The translations under genes and the position numbers were made by a program. Below, in pieces: positions 1 through 5,336 of a stretch of 5,945 bases of DNA (position 1 is the first letter of the stretch; every line of letters starts with the position of its first letter). The DNA is from an uncultured Bacillus sp. (GTDB lineage: Bacteria > Bacillota > Bacilli > Bacillales > DSM-1321). Where the stretch lies: positions 1 through 5,945 of the forward strand of contig CAKQBC010000160.1 of NCBI GenBank assembly GCA_934215995.1, written 5' to 3'. The notes under the pieces are model-generated. The model did no database searches, was not told where the DNA came from, and saw only the letters and a list, made by a program, of their open reading frames with translations.

Positions 1-139
1 ATATGGTTCATCTAAGGACTCAAGGGTGATCTTCGGCAGCTTTCCTTATTCCGGGCTTTCACCATCCCCGGTTCGCTATTGCTAAGGCTTGATAAGCCGC
101 GTACTGTCCCTGTCTACGTCTGAAATATTATTTAGCTTG
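1..139 (-). ncRNA. T-box riboswitch leader of ileS, 5' part (stem I, isoleucine specifier)
   Basis: T-box leaders bind uncharged tRNA and let transcription continue into aminoacyl-tRNA synthetase or amino-acid genes. Reading the minus strand, the hallmarks appear in order: a kink-turn/GA-motif-like segment GACAGGGACAGTA (102-114); an AG-bulge-like AGCGAA (72-77); a distal hairpin CCGGG/CCCGG (51-71) whose loop carries the conserved GGTGAAAGCC; and a specifier loop GAAG-ATC-ACC in which ATC (28-30) is followed by the expected A. AUC is an isoleucine codon, so the controlled gene should be ileS, which follows divIVA in Bacillus. Only stem I and the specifier are inside the window. The antiterminator with its TGG-containing T-box sequence, the terminator and the gene lie beyond position 1. 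The 5' end is inferred from the promoter at 146-175. Class assignment is firm; the exact boundary is approximate. Confidence 0.9.
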
Positions 140-145
140 ATTAGG

Positions 146-175
146 ATTATATACGATAAATCGTATAAGAGTCAA
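146..175 (-). promoter_or_regulatory. Sigma-A promoter of the ileS T-box transcript
   Basis: On the minus strand there is a -35 box TTGACT (170-175; one mismatch to TTGACA), an 18-base spacer (152-169) and a perfect -10 box TATAAT (146-151). The expected start is near 139, which fits the beginning of the T-box leader. The -35 box lies only 2 bases past the divIVA stop codon, and no terminator separates divIVA from ileS, so read-through from the division operon may add to this promoter. An 18-base palindrome fills most of the spacer (150-167). Confidence 0.85.
150..167. repeat. Inverted repeat inside the ileS promoter spacer
   Basis: TATACGAT-AA-ATCGTATA is an inverted repeat with two perfect 8-base arms around a 2-base centre. 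It occupies the spacer between the -35 and -10 boxes of the ileS promoter and overlaps the -10 box by two bases. The placement would suit a repressor operator, but no regulator can be named, and an AT-rich spacer may form such a palindrome by chance. Confidence 0.5.
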
Positions 176-177
176 TA

Positions 178-681
178 TTACGCTTCTTCATTGAGCAATT
201 TGTCAGTTGCATCGTTTTCAAAGTCCATCAAATGATCCCAGTCTTCATTCTTGATCAGGTCCAGCTGTGCCTCCACAAGCATTGTGAACCGCCTTCTGAA
301 TACTTTGGACTGCTTTTTCAGTTCTTCGATTTCCATTGCGATTTTCCTTGCTTTCGCAAGAGAATCATTGACTATGCGATCAGCGTTTTTTTCCGCTTCC
401 TTAATGATCAGTTTCGCTTCTTTTTGGGCGTTCCGCTTAACATCTTCAGCAGCTTCCTGTGCCACCAGGATAGATTTATTCAATGTATCCTCTATGTTAT
501 TGAAATGACCGAGCCTTTCGTGCACACCGTTCAGTTTTTCTTCCAAGTCTCTTTTTTCCCTTAAAACAAGCTCATAGTCTTTCATAACCTGTTCAAGAAA
601 TTCATTCACTTCGTCTTCGTCATAACCGCGAAAGCCTTTGTTGAAACTCTTATTATGTATGTCCAACGGAGTTAAAGGCAT
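178..681 (-). CDS. divIVA: DivIVA, curvature-sensing cell division / polar scaffold protein
   Basis: DivIVA is a peripheral membrane coiled-coil protein that assembles at strongly curved membrane (nascent septa and poles). It recruits MinJ/MinD to restrict division and helps anchor chromosome origins during sporulation. The product is 167 residues from the start chosen here. The N-terminal lipid-binding domain (about 1-60) opens with MPLTPLDIHNKSF and contains K15-G-F17-R18-G-Y, the loop whose Phe17 and basic neighbours insert into membrane. A linker is followed by the central coiled coil (about 65-145, NKSILVAQEAAEDVKRN region) and an acidic C-terminal tail. The length is close to the roughly 164 residues of B. 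subtilis DivIVA. Two tandem ATG codons are present (682-684 and 679-681). The second is chosen because homologues begin MPLTP and because GGAGG sits 7 bases upstream of it, against 4 for the first. It is the last gene of the ylm cluster and also has its own likely promoter (714-742). Confidence 0.96.
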   Translation of the reverse strand: MPLTPLDIHNKSFNKGFRGYDEDEVNEFLEQVMKDYELVLREKRDLEEKLNGVHERLGHFNNIEDTLNKSILVAQEAAEDVKRNAQKEAKLIIKEAEKNADRIVNDSLAKARKIAMEIEELKKQSKVFRRRFTMLVEAQLDLIKNEDWDHLMDFENDATDKLLNEEA

Positions 682-713
682 CATTACACCTCCAAAAGAT
701 TGTCTATGTTTTT

Positions 714-742
714 ATTGTACGTTTCGATAAAACTTTTGTAAA
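714..742 (-). promoter_or_regulatory. Sigma-A-like promoter in front of divIVA
   Basis: On the minus strand, TTTACA (737-742) and TACAAT (714-719) are separated by exactly 17 bases (720-736). Each box has one mismatch to the sigma-A consensus. The predicted start is near 707, giving a leader of about 25 bases before the GGAGG and ATG of divIVA. The -35 box begins 4 bases past the ylmH stop codon. This would give divIVA expression independent of the upstream genes. The call rests on sequence match only. Confidence 0.65.
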
Positions 743-746
743 TCCT

Positions 747-1529
747 TCAATTTTCATTTTTTTGTTTGCCGATTGTCAGCTTCCAGTTGTCTTTTTTTGT
801 CTTACCGCCGATTTCAACGATCTGGAAACGCCCCAATCCTCTTATTGAGATCAAATCACCCTGTCCGCATTCGAAATCATTTTGGTCGACAAGCACATGA
901 TTTACTTTCACCTTGCCGCCCTTAATGAAATCCTGTGCCTTTGAGCGGGAAAGGCTGGTCATGGATGAGAGGATGGCATCGATTCGCAGGGAACTGCTTG
1001 TGGCCGATGCATGCTGCCAGTCATTGGCCGTTTCAATCGCCCGTGACAGGTTAACACGCGCAAGCGACACCCCGGCTTGTCCTATTTTTTCGACATTGGC
1101 GATCACATAAGCGGCTATTTCCTCAGCCAAAACGATTTGGATCCGCCCTTCAGAAATGAGGATATCCCCGAACTTTTCCCTGTCAATGCCAAGCGACATA
1201 AGCGTGCCCAGCACTTGGCTGTGCTTCAGTGAATGGAATTTTGTGTTTGTCGATATCTCCAAAAGAGCCAATTGAAAATCTTCCTTGCCAGGCTCCATAT
1301 AAGCAGGATATAACAACACCCTTTTCCGTTCAGCATTTTCGTGCCCGCCTTCCATCGCAATGCGGCACTCATCATTTTGGCCTATGACAGACATGACTAT
1401 TTGCTGTTCCCTCGGATCAAGAAAGGATGTAAGCTTAGATGAATAATAATCCTGCACGTGGGATTGCCATCCTAGTACATGGTTGATAAAAATCTTTTCT
1501 TCATCGCGAAAATGTTGGTATATACTCAT
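747..1529 (-). CDS. ylmH: YlmH, S4-domain RNA-binding / ribosome-associated protein
   Basis: YlmH is a cytoplasmic S4-domain protein. From memory of recent work, B. subtilis YlmH binds stalled 50S-peptidyl-tRNA complexes and can act in ribosome-associated quality control; older work links the ylm genes to division. The 260-residue product has an N-terminal alpha/beta part (about 1-150; MSIYQHF start, FLDPREQQ near 37, SLGIDREKFGDI near 112) and a C-terminal S4 domain (about 181-245; LSRSKAQDFIKGGKVKVN, then RGLGRF), followed by a basic tail. The length matches the roughly 257 residues I recall for B. subtilis. The start at 1529 follows the family N-terminus MSxYQHF and has a purine-rich GGGAAGAG 3 bases upstream. 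An in-frame TTG (1548-1550) and ATG (1545-1547) preceded by AGGTG would add 7 or 6 residues and cannot be fully excluded. A double hairpin lies upstream (1582-1611). Confidence 0.92.
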   Translation of the reverse strand: MSIYQHFRDEEKIFINHVLGWQSHVQDYYSSKLTSFLDPREQQIVMSVIGQNDECRIAMEGGHENAERKRVLLYPAYMEPGKEDFQLALLEISTNTKFHSLKHSQVLGTLMSLGIDREKFGDILISEGRIQIVLAEEIAAYVIANVEKIGQAGVSLARVNLSRAIETANDWQHASATSSSLRIDAILSSMTSLSRSKAQDFIKGGKVKVNHVLVDQNDFECGQGDLISIRGLGRFQIVEIGGKTKKDNWKLTIGKQKNEN

Positions 1530-1581
1530 TTTCTCTTCCCTTTTCATCAATGATTAACACCTGATCCGGCGATCCTGATGC

Positions 1582-1611
1582 CCGGCCTAAAACAAAAGGC
1601 CGGTTTCCGGC
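1582..1611 (-). other. Two mutually exclusive hairpins in the ylmG-ylmH spacer, attenuator-like
   Basis: In the minus-strand RNA the first hairpin is GCCGG-AAA-CCGGC (1599-1611), followed directly by CTTTTGTTTTA (1588-1598). This is a short GC-rich stem with a U-rich tail that resembles a weak intrinsic terminator. A second, perfect 6-base stem CCGGCC/GGCCGG (1598-1603 with 1582-1587) uses the 3' arm of the first and encloses the U-rich tract in its loop, so the two cannot form together. This is the geometry of a terminator/antiterminator pair. The stems are short, the tail is interrupted, and no ligand or leader peptide is evident, so a regulatory role is inference. Confidence 0.35.
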
Positions 1612-1651
1612 AAAACACCGCCAGGACCAGCCTTGCAATCCATTCAGTATG

Positions 1652-1915
1652 CTATACAATCCACCAATACAATTGAATTAGTCCTGTACGGGCGAAATTC
1701 AGGACAAGGAACGCAACGATCGGTGAAAAGTCCATCATGCCGATCGGTGGAATGAACCGTCTGAACACTTCCAGGTATGGTTCACAAATGGAACCCAAAA
1801 ATCTTCCGATAGATGTATCCCTGGCGTTAGGGAACCATGACATTAATATGTAAACTATTAACGCATAGGAATAAATCTGCATCAACGAATCAATTATATT
1901 GAACAATAGAGCCAT
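1652..1915 (-). CDS. ylmG: YlmG, YggT-family small membrane protein
   Basis: This is an 87-residue integral membrane protein of the YggT family. Members occur beside sepF in Firmicutes, cyanobacteria and plastids and are linked to division, nucleoid or thylakoid organisation; no biochemical activity is established. Two hydrophobic segments are visible (about 3-27 and 62-85). They flank a polar loop carrying the family signature [15 protein letters not shown] (43-57), followed by [11 protein letters not shown] (62-72). The start ATG at 1915 has AGGTGG 7 bases upstream, and that ribosome binding site overlaps the last codons of sepF. Only 4 bases separate the sepF stop from this start, so the two are almost certainly co-transcribed and probably translationally coupled. 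The length equals that of homologues, and nothing is missing. Confidence 0.93.
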   Translation of the reverse strand: MALLFNIIDSLMQIYSYALIVYILMSWFPNARDTSIGRFLGSICEPYLEVFRRFIPPIGMMDFSPIVAFLVLNFARTGLIQLYWWIV

Positions 1916-1919
1916 TTAC

Positions 1920-2387
1920 TTACCACCTTAAATCATTAGTATCTTCATCATCTGCCGGCATGCCTGTAATGCTGCCTGAAACGTCTACATTATCAGGTGT
2001 GCACAAAAATATATTTGGCCCTACCTTCTGTATGTCTCCTCCTACAGCATACACGGTACCGCTCAAAAAATCCACTATCCGCTTAGCCTGGTCATGCGTA
2101 ATGCGCTGAAGGTTAATAACTACGGCACGCTTCGACTTCAAGTGGTCCGCAATTTCCTGTGCTTCAGAATAGGCCCTTGGCTCAAATAAAATGACTTTTG
2201 AGGTTTTCTGTACACTTTGCAGGCTTACTACATTCTGCGGTCCGCCGGCACTCGCAGTTTGTCCTTTCGCCTTCTTTGGCTGAGGCATGGGTGCAGGTGA
2301 TTCCTGCCTTACTTCAACTGTTTCTTCCTTGTATTCATATTCATCTTCCAAAGCAAAGTATGATTTGAATTTCGAACCGATTCCCAT
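1920..2387 (-). CDS. sepF: SepF, FtsZ-binding membrane anchor of the divisome
   Basis: SepF (YlmF) polymerises into rings and arcs, binds the FtsZ C-terminus and tethers the Z-ring to the membrane, partly redundantly with FtsA. The 155-residue product shows the three expected parts. The first is a short amphipathic membrane-targeting helix at the N-terminus ([13 protein letters not shown], 1-13). Next is a low-complexity acidic, then Pro/Gln/Ala-rich linker (about 14-60). Last is the conserved DUF552 core (about 62-140), including [40 protein letters not shown], the GGDIQ turn and [12 protein letters not shown]. The start ATG has a strong GGAGG 8 bases upstream. The gene lies 23 bases after ylmE and 4 bases before ylmG. 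The linker differs from that of B. subtilis as I recall it, which is usual because this part varies widely between species. Confidence 0.96.
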   Translation of the reverse strand: MGIGSKFKSYFALEDEYEYKEETVEVRQESPAPMPQPKKAKGQTASAGGPQNVVSLQSVQKTSKVILFEPRAYSEAQEIADHLKSKRAVVINLQRITHDQAKRIVDFLSGTVYAVGGDIQKVGPNIFLCTPDNVDVSGSITGMPADDEDTNDLRW

Positions 2388-2410
2388 ACTGTTTGCCTCC
2401 TTTTTTCATT

Positions 2411-3085
2411 TTAACCGACTAGTGCAGTACCAATGCGGATAAATGTCGAACCTTCTTCAATGGCAATTTCGTAATCATTGGACATTCCCATGGACAGTTC
2501 TGTGCAAGGTGCAAAATCAAGGTCCAGGCCGATAATCTCCCGCTGAAGCTCCTTCACTTTCCTGAAGCAGGAGCGGATGACTTCAGGATCCTCCGTTAAA
2601 GGAGCCATTGTCATTAATCCTACAATTTTCAGATTCTCGAATTCACGTAAACCTTTAATGAACGGGACTACGTCCTCAGGATTAAGTCCATGTTTCGACT
2701 GTTCACCGGAAGCATTCACCTGCACAAAACAGGCTTGTACAGCCGATGATCTCTTGTTGATCTCCTTAGCCAGCGACAATCTGTCCAGTGAATGGATGTA
2801 GTCCGCATGGCCGATGATTTCTTTTACTTTCCGCGTCTGCAAGGTGCCAATGAAATGCCAGACGGCACCATCCTGCTCCTGTATATGACTCTGCTTATTC
2901 AACAAGCCTTCCGCCCTGTTTTCCCCTATGTGCCTGATTCCCGCTTCCAAAGCTTCCTTTGTCCGCTCCTCGGACACATATTTTGTTACGGCAATGATCC
3001 GAATATCTTCCGAATGCCGGCCGCTCCGGGCGCATGCTTGTTCGATTTTCCCTTGTATGACTGAGAGGTTCTCTGTTACATTCAT
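2411..3085 (-). CDS. ylmE: YlmE, YggS/PROSC-family PLP homeostasis protein
   Basis: This is a single-domain fold-type III TIM-barrel protein that binds pyridoxal 5'-phosphate and buffers free PLP. The family (YggS, PLPBP/PROSC) has no confirmed enzymatic activity. In the 224-residue product the PLP-binding lysine is K35 in AVTKYVS. Other family motifs follow: HIGENRAE (52-59), WHFIGTLQTRK (76-86), IHSLDRLSLAKEI (97-109), VNASGEQSKHG (123-133), GLMTMAPLTED (156-166), and the phosphate-binding end TELSMGMSNDYEIAIEEGS (195-213) with IRIGTALVG. The ATG at 3083-3085 is chosen because it overlaps the pgeF stop as ATGA and fits homologue N-termini. AAGGAGG lies 13 bases upstream, which is long, so initiation probably relies partly on coupling with pgeF. 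A GTG at 3107-3109 would start immediately before that site and is rejected. Confidence 0.95.
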   Translation of the reverse strand: MNVTENLSVIQGKIEQACARSGRHSEDIRIIAVTKYVSEERTKEALEAGIRHIGENRAEGLLNKQSHIQEQDGAVWHFIGTLQTRKVKEIIGHADYIHSLDRLSLAKEINKRSSAVQACFVQVNASGEQSKHGLNPEDVVPFIKGLREFENLKIVGLMTMAPLTEDPEVIRSCFRKVKELQREIIGLDLDFAPCTELSMGMSNDYEIAIEEGSTFIRIGTALVG

Positions 3086-3909
3086 TTCTTCAGGCAATCC
3101 TCCTTCCACCCTATAAAGGCCATCATTCTTCCTGTTTTTCCATGATCCCGTCGATGAGAGAAGAACTCTTCCTTATGGCAGGATGTACAGAGAGATGAGA
3201 CCTTAATATTCTTTACTCCTGCATTCCGAAGGATTTGGGCGTTCAATTGCTTAAGGTCCAGGTTATATTGGCCGGGACTAATTAAATTATATGGTTTTTC
3301 GCTATCTTTCGCCACTATTTTATCGACTGATGAAATGACGCGGTCATCGACTGCATAGCATTTCCCGCAAATAGAAGGGCCGATTGCGGCATGGATGTCC
3401 CCTGATTCAACACCAAGCGCATTCCAGGCAGCGACCATTTCAGCGGCAATTCCCGAAACCGTGCCCTTCCAGCCCGCATGGGCAACCCCCAGCAGTCGAT
3501 GCTTCGGCGCAAAGAAATAGACCGGCACGCAGTCAGCATAGCATAGCGTCAGCAAAACGCCTTGCTCATCTGTATACATGCCGTCTGTATCTTTGAGTGC
3601 AGAGGCATAATCATTGGCTCCGCGCCCTTTGTCGGCCTTCGTGACTTTGGCGATGTTCGTCCTGTGCGTCTGTTCTGCCCCTACCCAAGCGGACACCGGA
3701 AAGCCTGTCAGCCCGGCAACAATCTCTCTGTTTTGCAATATATCTTCTTCCTTGTCATGGACATGGAAGGCTATATTCAATGCGGAGAAATGGCCCTTGC
3801 CCACTCCCCCATTCTTCGTTGTGAACCCTGCAGTCAACGATCCGTCCATTTCCGACCAGGAAGGGATCGTGAATAATTGCTCTGACGTTTTTACAAATAC
3901 ATCTTTCAT
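3082..3909 (-). CDS. pgeF: PgeF/YlmD, YfiH (LACC1/DUF152) zinc enzyme, multicopper-oxidase-like fold
   Basis: This 275-residue YfiH/LACC1-family protein has been annotated as a polyphenol oxidase. Biochemical work on family members shows purine nucleoside phosphorylase, adenosine deaminase and related activities, and E. coli YfiH/PgeF acts in peptidoglycan precursor editing; which applies here is not shown. The likely zinc/active-site residues are conserved: H82 in EQTHRTN, C127 in CYADCVPV, and H144 in GVAHAGWKGT. GPSICGKCYAVD (177-188) and a CTSCH segment near the end (241-245) are also present. The ATG at 3907-3909 is chosen because AAGGA lies 8 bases upstream. An in-frame TTG at 3943-3945 would add a 12-residue lysine-rich extension without a good ribosome binding site. 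The stop overlaps the ylmE start as ATGA. A weak extended -10 element is noted upstream (3932-3940). Confidence 0.93.
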   Translation of the reverse strand: MKDVFVKTSEQLFTIPSWSEMDGSLTAGFTTKNGGVGKGHFSALNIAFHVHDKEEDILQNREIVAGLTGFPVSAWVGAEQTHRTNIAKVTKADKGRGANDYASALKDTDGMYTDEQGVLLTLCYADCVPVYFFAPKHRLLGVAHAGWKGTVSGIAAEMVAAWNALGVESGDIHAAIGPSICGKCYAVDDRVISSVDKIVAKDSEKPYNLISPGQYNLDLKQLNAQILRNAGVKNIKVSSLCTSCHKEEFFSHRRDHGKTGRMMAFIGWKEDCLKK

Positions 3910-3931
3910 TTCGACAATCCTTTTTTTCTTT

Positions 3932-3940
3932 ATTTTAACA
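3932..3940 (-). promoter_or_regulatory. Possible extended -10 element in front of pgeF
   Basis: On the minus strand TGT-TAAAAT forms a TGN plus -10-like hexamer. It would place a start near 3925, just before the pgeF ribosome binding site (AAGGA, 3918-3922). No convincing -35 box is found 16-18 bases upstream (the best is TATCTG), and the 59-base ylmC-pgeF spacer is AT-rich, so this may be chance. It is recorded because the spacer is longer than other junctions in the run. Confidence 0.25.
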
Positions 3941-3968
3941 TACAAACATGACAGCAGATAGACATAGC

Positions 3969-4241
3969 TTATTTTTCATCCACTTCATCCTGGATGGTCC
4001 GAAGCGGCAGATTCCTGTGGTCCACAAAGATGATGTCTGTCCCGATTTTCTCGATTCTGCTCCACGGGACTGTAATCTCATCCTCTCTCTGGAACAGGGA
4101 AGGCCATTTCCCCCCTGCTGATATGACCAGGCCTAAGATTTTTCCGGTTGCCATGTCAATTTCCAGGTCATGAAGATTCCCCATCTTTTTGCCGTCATTC
4201 ATATTGACAATGTCTTTCGCTTGCAGATCTGAGATTCTCAA
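3969..4241 (-). CDS. ylmC: YlmC, small PRC-barrel protein (YlmC/YmxH family)
   Basis: This 90-residue single PRC-barrel domain protein belongs to the YlmC/YmxH family, which is widespread in endospore formers. Its molecular role is not established; PRC barrels often mediate RNA or protein contacts. The family pattern is clear: ISDLQAKDIVNMNDGKKMGNL near the N-terminus, DLEIDMATGKILGLVI in the middle, a short Ser/Trp-containing turn (KWPSLF), then EDEITVPWSRIEKIGTDIIFV. A tail of about 17 residues ending in EVDEK exceeds the roughly 81 residues I recall for B. subtilis. The start is taken as TTG (4239-4241), because AAAGGGGTG lies 6 bases upstream and homologues begin at this point. Another TTG (4245-4247) directly abuts that site, and an upstream in-frame TTG (4281-4283) has no ribosome binding site. 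This is the first gene of the ylm-divIVA run. Confidence 0.9.
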   Translation of the reverse strand: MRISDLQAKDIVNMNDGKKMGNLHDLEIDMATGKILGLVISAGGKWPSLFQREDEITVPWSRIEKIGTDIIFVDHRNLPLRTIQDEVDEK

Positions 4242-4247
4242 ATTCAA

Positions 4248-4256
4248 CACCCCTTT
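4248..4256 (-). promoter_or_regulatory. Ribosome binding site that sets the TTG start of ylmC
   Basis: The minus-strand sequence AAAGGGGTG is close to the AAAGGAGGTG complement of the 16S rRNA 3' end. It lies 6 bases before TTG at 4239-4241. No ATG in frame has comparable spacing, so it decides the start in favour of TTG and gives the N-terminus MRISDLQ. Confidence 0.7.
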
Positions 4257-4291
4257 GCCCTGATATAACCGGCCGGCATCCAAGGAGGAAA

Positions 4292-4322
4292 GATGAATGC
4301 CTAGTTATACGAAATATATGAC
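4292..4322 (-). promoter_or_regulatory. Tentative sigma-E-like promoter in front of ylmC
   Basis: The run from ylmC onward is cut off from sigG by a terminator and so needs a promoter in 4242-4442. The best candidate I see on the minus strand is GTCATATATT (4313-4322), 13 bases, then CATTCATC (4292-4299). This resembles the mother-cell sigma-E pattern (ATATT-like -35, CATACAnT-like -10) with two mismatches in the -10. It would start transcription near 4285, about 44 bases before ylmC. A sigma-A alternative with -10 TATAAC (4304-4309) lacks a recognisable -35. Vegetative expression of sepF and divIVA argues that a sigma-A promoter should exist somewhere, so this call is weak. Confidence 0.28.
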
Positions 4323-4361
4323 AAAGAGGAAGTCCTCATGAATGAAAGAAAATGAAGAGGG

Positions 4362-4425
4362 CTGCCGCTCCTACCCGCAGTAAGGTGAATTCCACGCCTT
4401 CCTTTCCAGCGGGTACAAGCGGCAG
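4362..4425 (-). repeat. 64-base imperfect inverted repeat in the sigG-ylmC spacer
   Basis: Two 17-base arms (4362-4378 and 4409-4425) are complementary at 15 of 17 positions and enclose a 30-base loop. The outer 8 bases (CTGCCGCT with AGCGGCAG) and inner 7 bases (TACCCGC with GCGGGTA) pair perfectly around a 2-base interruption. Read as minus-strand RNA, that interruption is one U-G wobble and one G-G mismatch; read as plus-strand RNA it is C-A and C-C. Minus-strand RNA therefore folds better. It lies after the sigG terminator and before the tentative ylmC promoter. No T-run follows either arm. It could be a second processing or termination structure for sigG mRNA, a protein-binding site, or a remnant of a small repeated element. 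Confidence 0.6.
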
Positions 4426-4442
4426 GTGTGGTACCGGCAATA

Positions 4443-4476
4443 AAAATCGCCTCCCCTGCTAAGGGAAGGCGATTTT
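4443..4476 (-). terminator. Intrinsic terminator of sigG
   Basis: In the minus-strand transcript, AAAATCGCC pairs with GGCGATTTT (4468-4476 with 4443-4451). The stem continues as a 4-base TCCC/GGGA helix after a single bulged A, closing a 7-base loop. The 3' arm ends in TTTT and the run continues with one more T. The hairpin begins 13 bases after the sigG stop codon. It is nearly symmetrical, so it could also stop transcription from the plus strand, although no gene there needs it. Confidence 0.88.
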
Positions 4477-4489
4477 ATGTATACATTCA

Positions 4490-5269
4490 TCAGAACTGGA
4501 TATTTTTATTCATTTGCTTGATTGCCGCTTTTTCCAAACGGGATACCTGGGCCTGTGATATGCCTATTTCATCTGCAACTTCCATTTGTGTTTTCCCTTG
4601 GAAAAAACGCTTTCTGATAATAAGCTTTTCCCTCTCATTCAGCCGTCTCATTCCCTCTTTCAAGGCAATTTCATCGATCCATTGGGTATCTTTATTCTTT
4701 TCATCCCCCAATTGATCGACCACATAGATCGGGTCGCCCCCGTCATTATAGATCGGTTCGAAGAGGCTGACGGGATCCTGGATGGCATCAAGGGCAAATA
4801 CAATGTCCTCGTGGGGTATATCCAGGACTTTTGCGATTTCTTCCGCAGTCGGTTCACGCGATGTCTGGCTCATCAGCTTTTCCTTTACTTGAAGGGCCTT
4901 ATAGGCGATATCGCGCAATGAACGGGAAACCCGTATAGGATTATTATCACGGAGATATCTTCTGATTTCTCCGATGATCATCGGTACAGCATATGTTGAG
5001 AATTTTACATTCTGGCCCAAATCAAAATTATCAATGGACTTCATCAATCCTATACAGCCGACCTGGAACAAATCGTCGACATATTCACCCCGGTTGTTGA
5101 ACCTCTGTATTACACTAAGGACAAGCCTGAGGTTTCCATTCACCAATTTTTCTCTCGCCGAGAGATCGCCTTGCTGCAATTCCGAAAAAAGTTTTCGCAT
5201 TTCATCATTTTTTAGGACTGGTAATTTCGAAGTATCAACACCGCATATTTCAACTTTATTGCGAGACAA
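4490..5269 (-). CDS. sigG: Late forespore RNA polymerase sigma factor G
   Basis: Sigma-G (SpoIIIG) directs late forespore transcription: SASP genes, germination receptors and its own gene. The 259-residue product matches the B. subtilis protein closely as I recall it (260 residues there). It starts with the conserved SRNKVEICGVDTSKLPVLK. Region 2 contains DDLFQVGCIGLMKSIDNFD (65-83) and KFSTYAVPMIIGEIRRYLRD (89-108). Region 3 runs through SRSLRDIAYKALQV and TAEEIAKVL. Region 4.2 has the helix-turn-helix KTQMEVADEIGISQAQVSRLEKA (226-248). The VNGN segment (43-46) contains the Asn that I recall as needed for inhibition by Gin/CsfB in B. subtilis. The start is TTG (5267-5269), 9 bases after AAGGAGG; an upstream extension to 5353 has no family counterpart. 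Transcription probably comes from the sigma-F/G promoter at 5308-5336, perhaps with read-through from sigE. Confidence 0.97.
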   Translation of the reverse strand: MSRNKVEICGVDTSKLPVLKNDEMRKLFSELQQGDLSAREKLVNGNLRLVLSVIQRFNNRGEYVDDLFQVGCIGLMKSIDNFDLGQNVKFSTYAVPMIIGEIRRYLRDNNPIRVSRSLRDIAYKALQVKEKLMSQTSREPTAEEIAKVLDIPHEDIVFALDAIQDPVSLFEPIYNDGGDPIYVVDQLGDEKNKDTQWIDEIALKEGMRRLNEREKLIIRKRFFQGKTQMEVADEIGISQAQVSRLEKAAIKQMNKNIQF

Positions 5270-5278
5270 ATTCTTTTC

Positions 5279-5300
5279 CCTCCTTACAGGGGATGCTGTA
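5279..5300 (-). promoter_or_regulatory. sigG leader: small hairpin abutting the Shine-Dalgarno sequence
   Basis: On the minus strand TACAG (5296-5300) can pair with CTGTA (5285-5289) around a 6-base loop. The last stem base is the first base of AAGGAGG (5279-5285), which lies 9 bases before the TTG start. The stem is only 5 base pairs and does not hide the core GGAGG, but it could affect ribosome access together with the non-ATG start. I recall that secondary structure in the B. subtilis sigG leader has been reported to restrain its translation. The ribosome binding site is certain; a function for the hairpin is inferred. Confidence 0.5.
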
Positions 5301-5307
5301 CAAAAAT

Positions 5308-5336
5308 CAGTATCTCCCCGGCAAGGAAAAATATGC
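5308..5336 (-). promoter_or_regulatory. Sigma-F (and sigma-G) type promoter of sigG
   Basis: The minus strand shows GCATA (5332-5336) as a -35 element fitting GHATR. It is followed by 14 bases and then GGAGATACTG (5308-5317), a full match to the sigma-F -10 pattern GGNNANAHTR. Start of transcription is expected near 5301, giving a leader of about 33 bases. This agrees with the known biology: sigG is switched on in the forespore by sigma-F and then by sigma-G itself. Confidence 0.75.

Noticed and set aside
3562..3961. Plus-strand open frames opposite pgeF
   Set aside because: They overlap a well-conserved gene, lack ribosome binding sites and show no recognisable protein features.
4269..4276. 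CCGGCCGG palindrome upstream of ylmC
   Set aside because: It is only 8 bases, lies between the candidate promoter and the ribosome binding site, and can easily arise by chance.
4282..4302. Strong AAGGAGG followed by ATG on the plus strand
   Set aside because: The frame ATG-AAT-GCC ends at TAG after three codons, so nothing useful is encoded. The AAGGAGG is the reverse complement of a pyrimidine-rich stretch in the ylmC leader.
4341..4384. 13-codon plus-strand frame ending at TAA in the sigG-ylmC spacer
   Set aside because: It has no well-placed ribosome binding site, no family resemblance, and lies partly in the arm of the inverted repeat.
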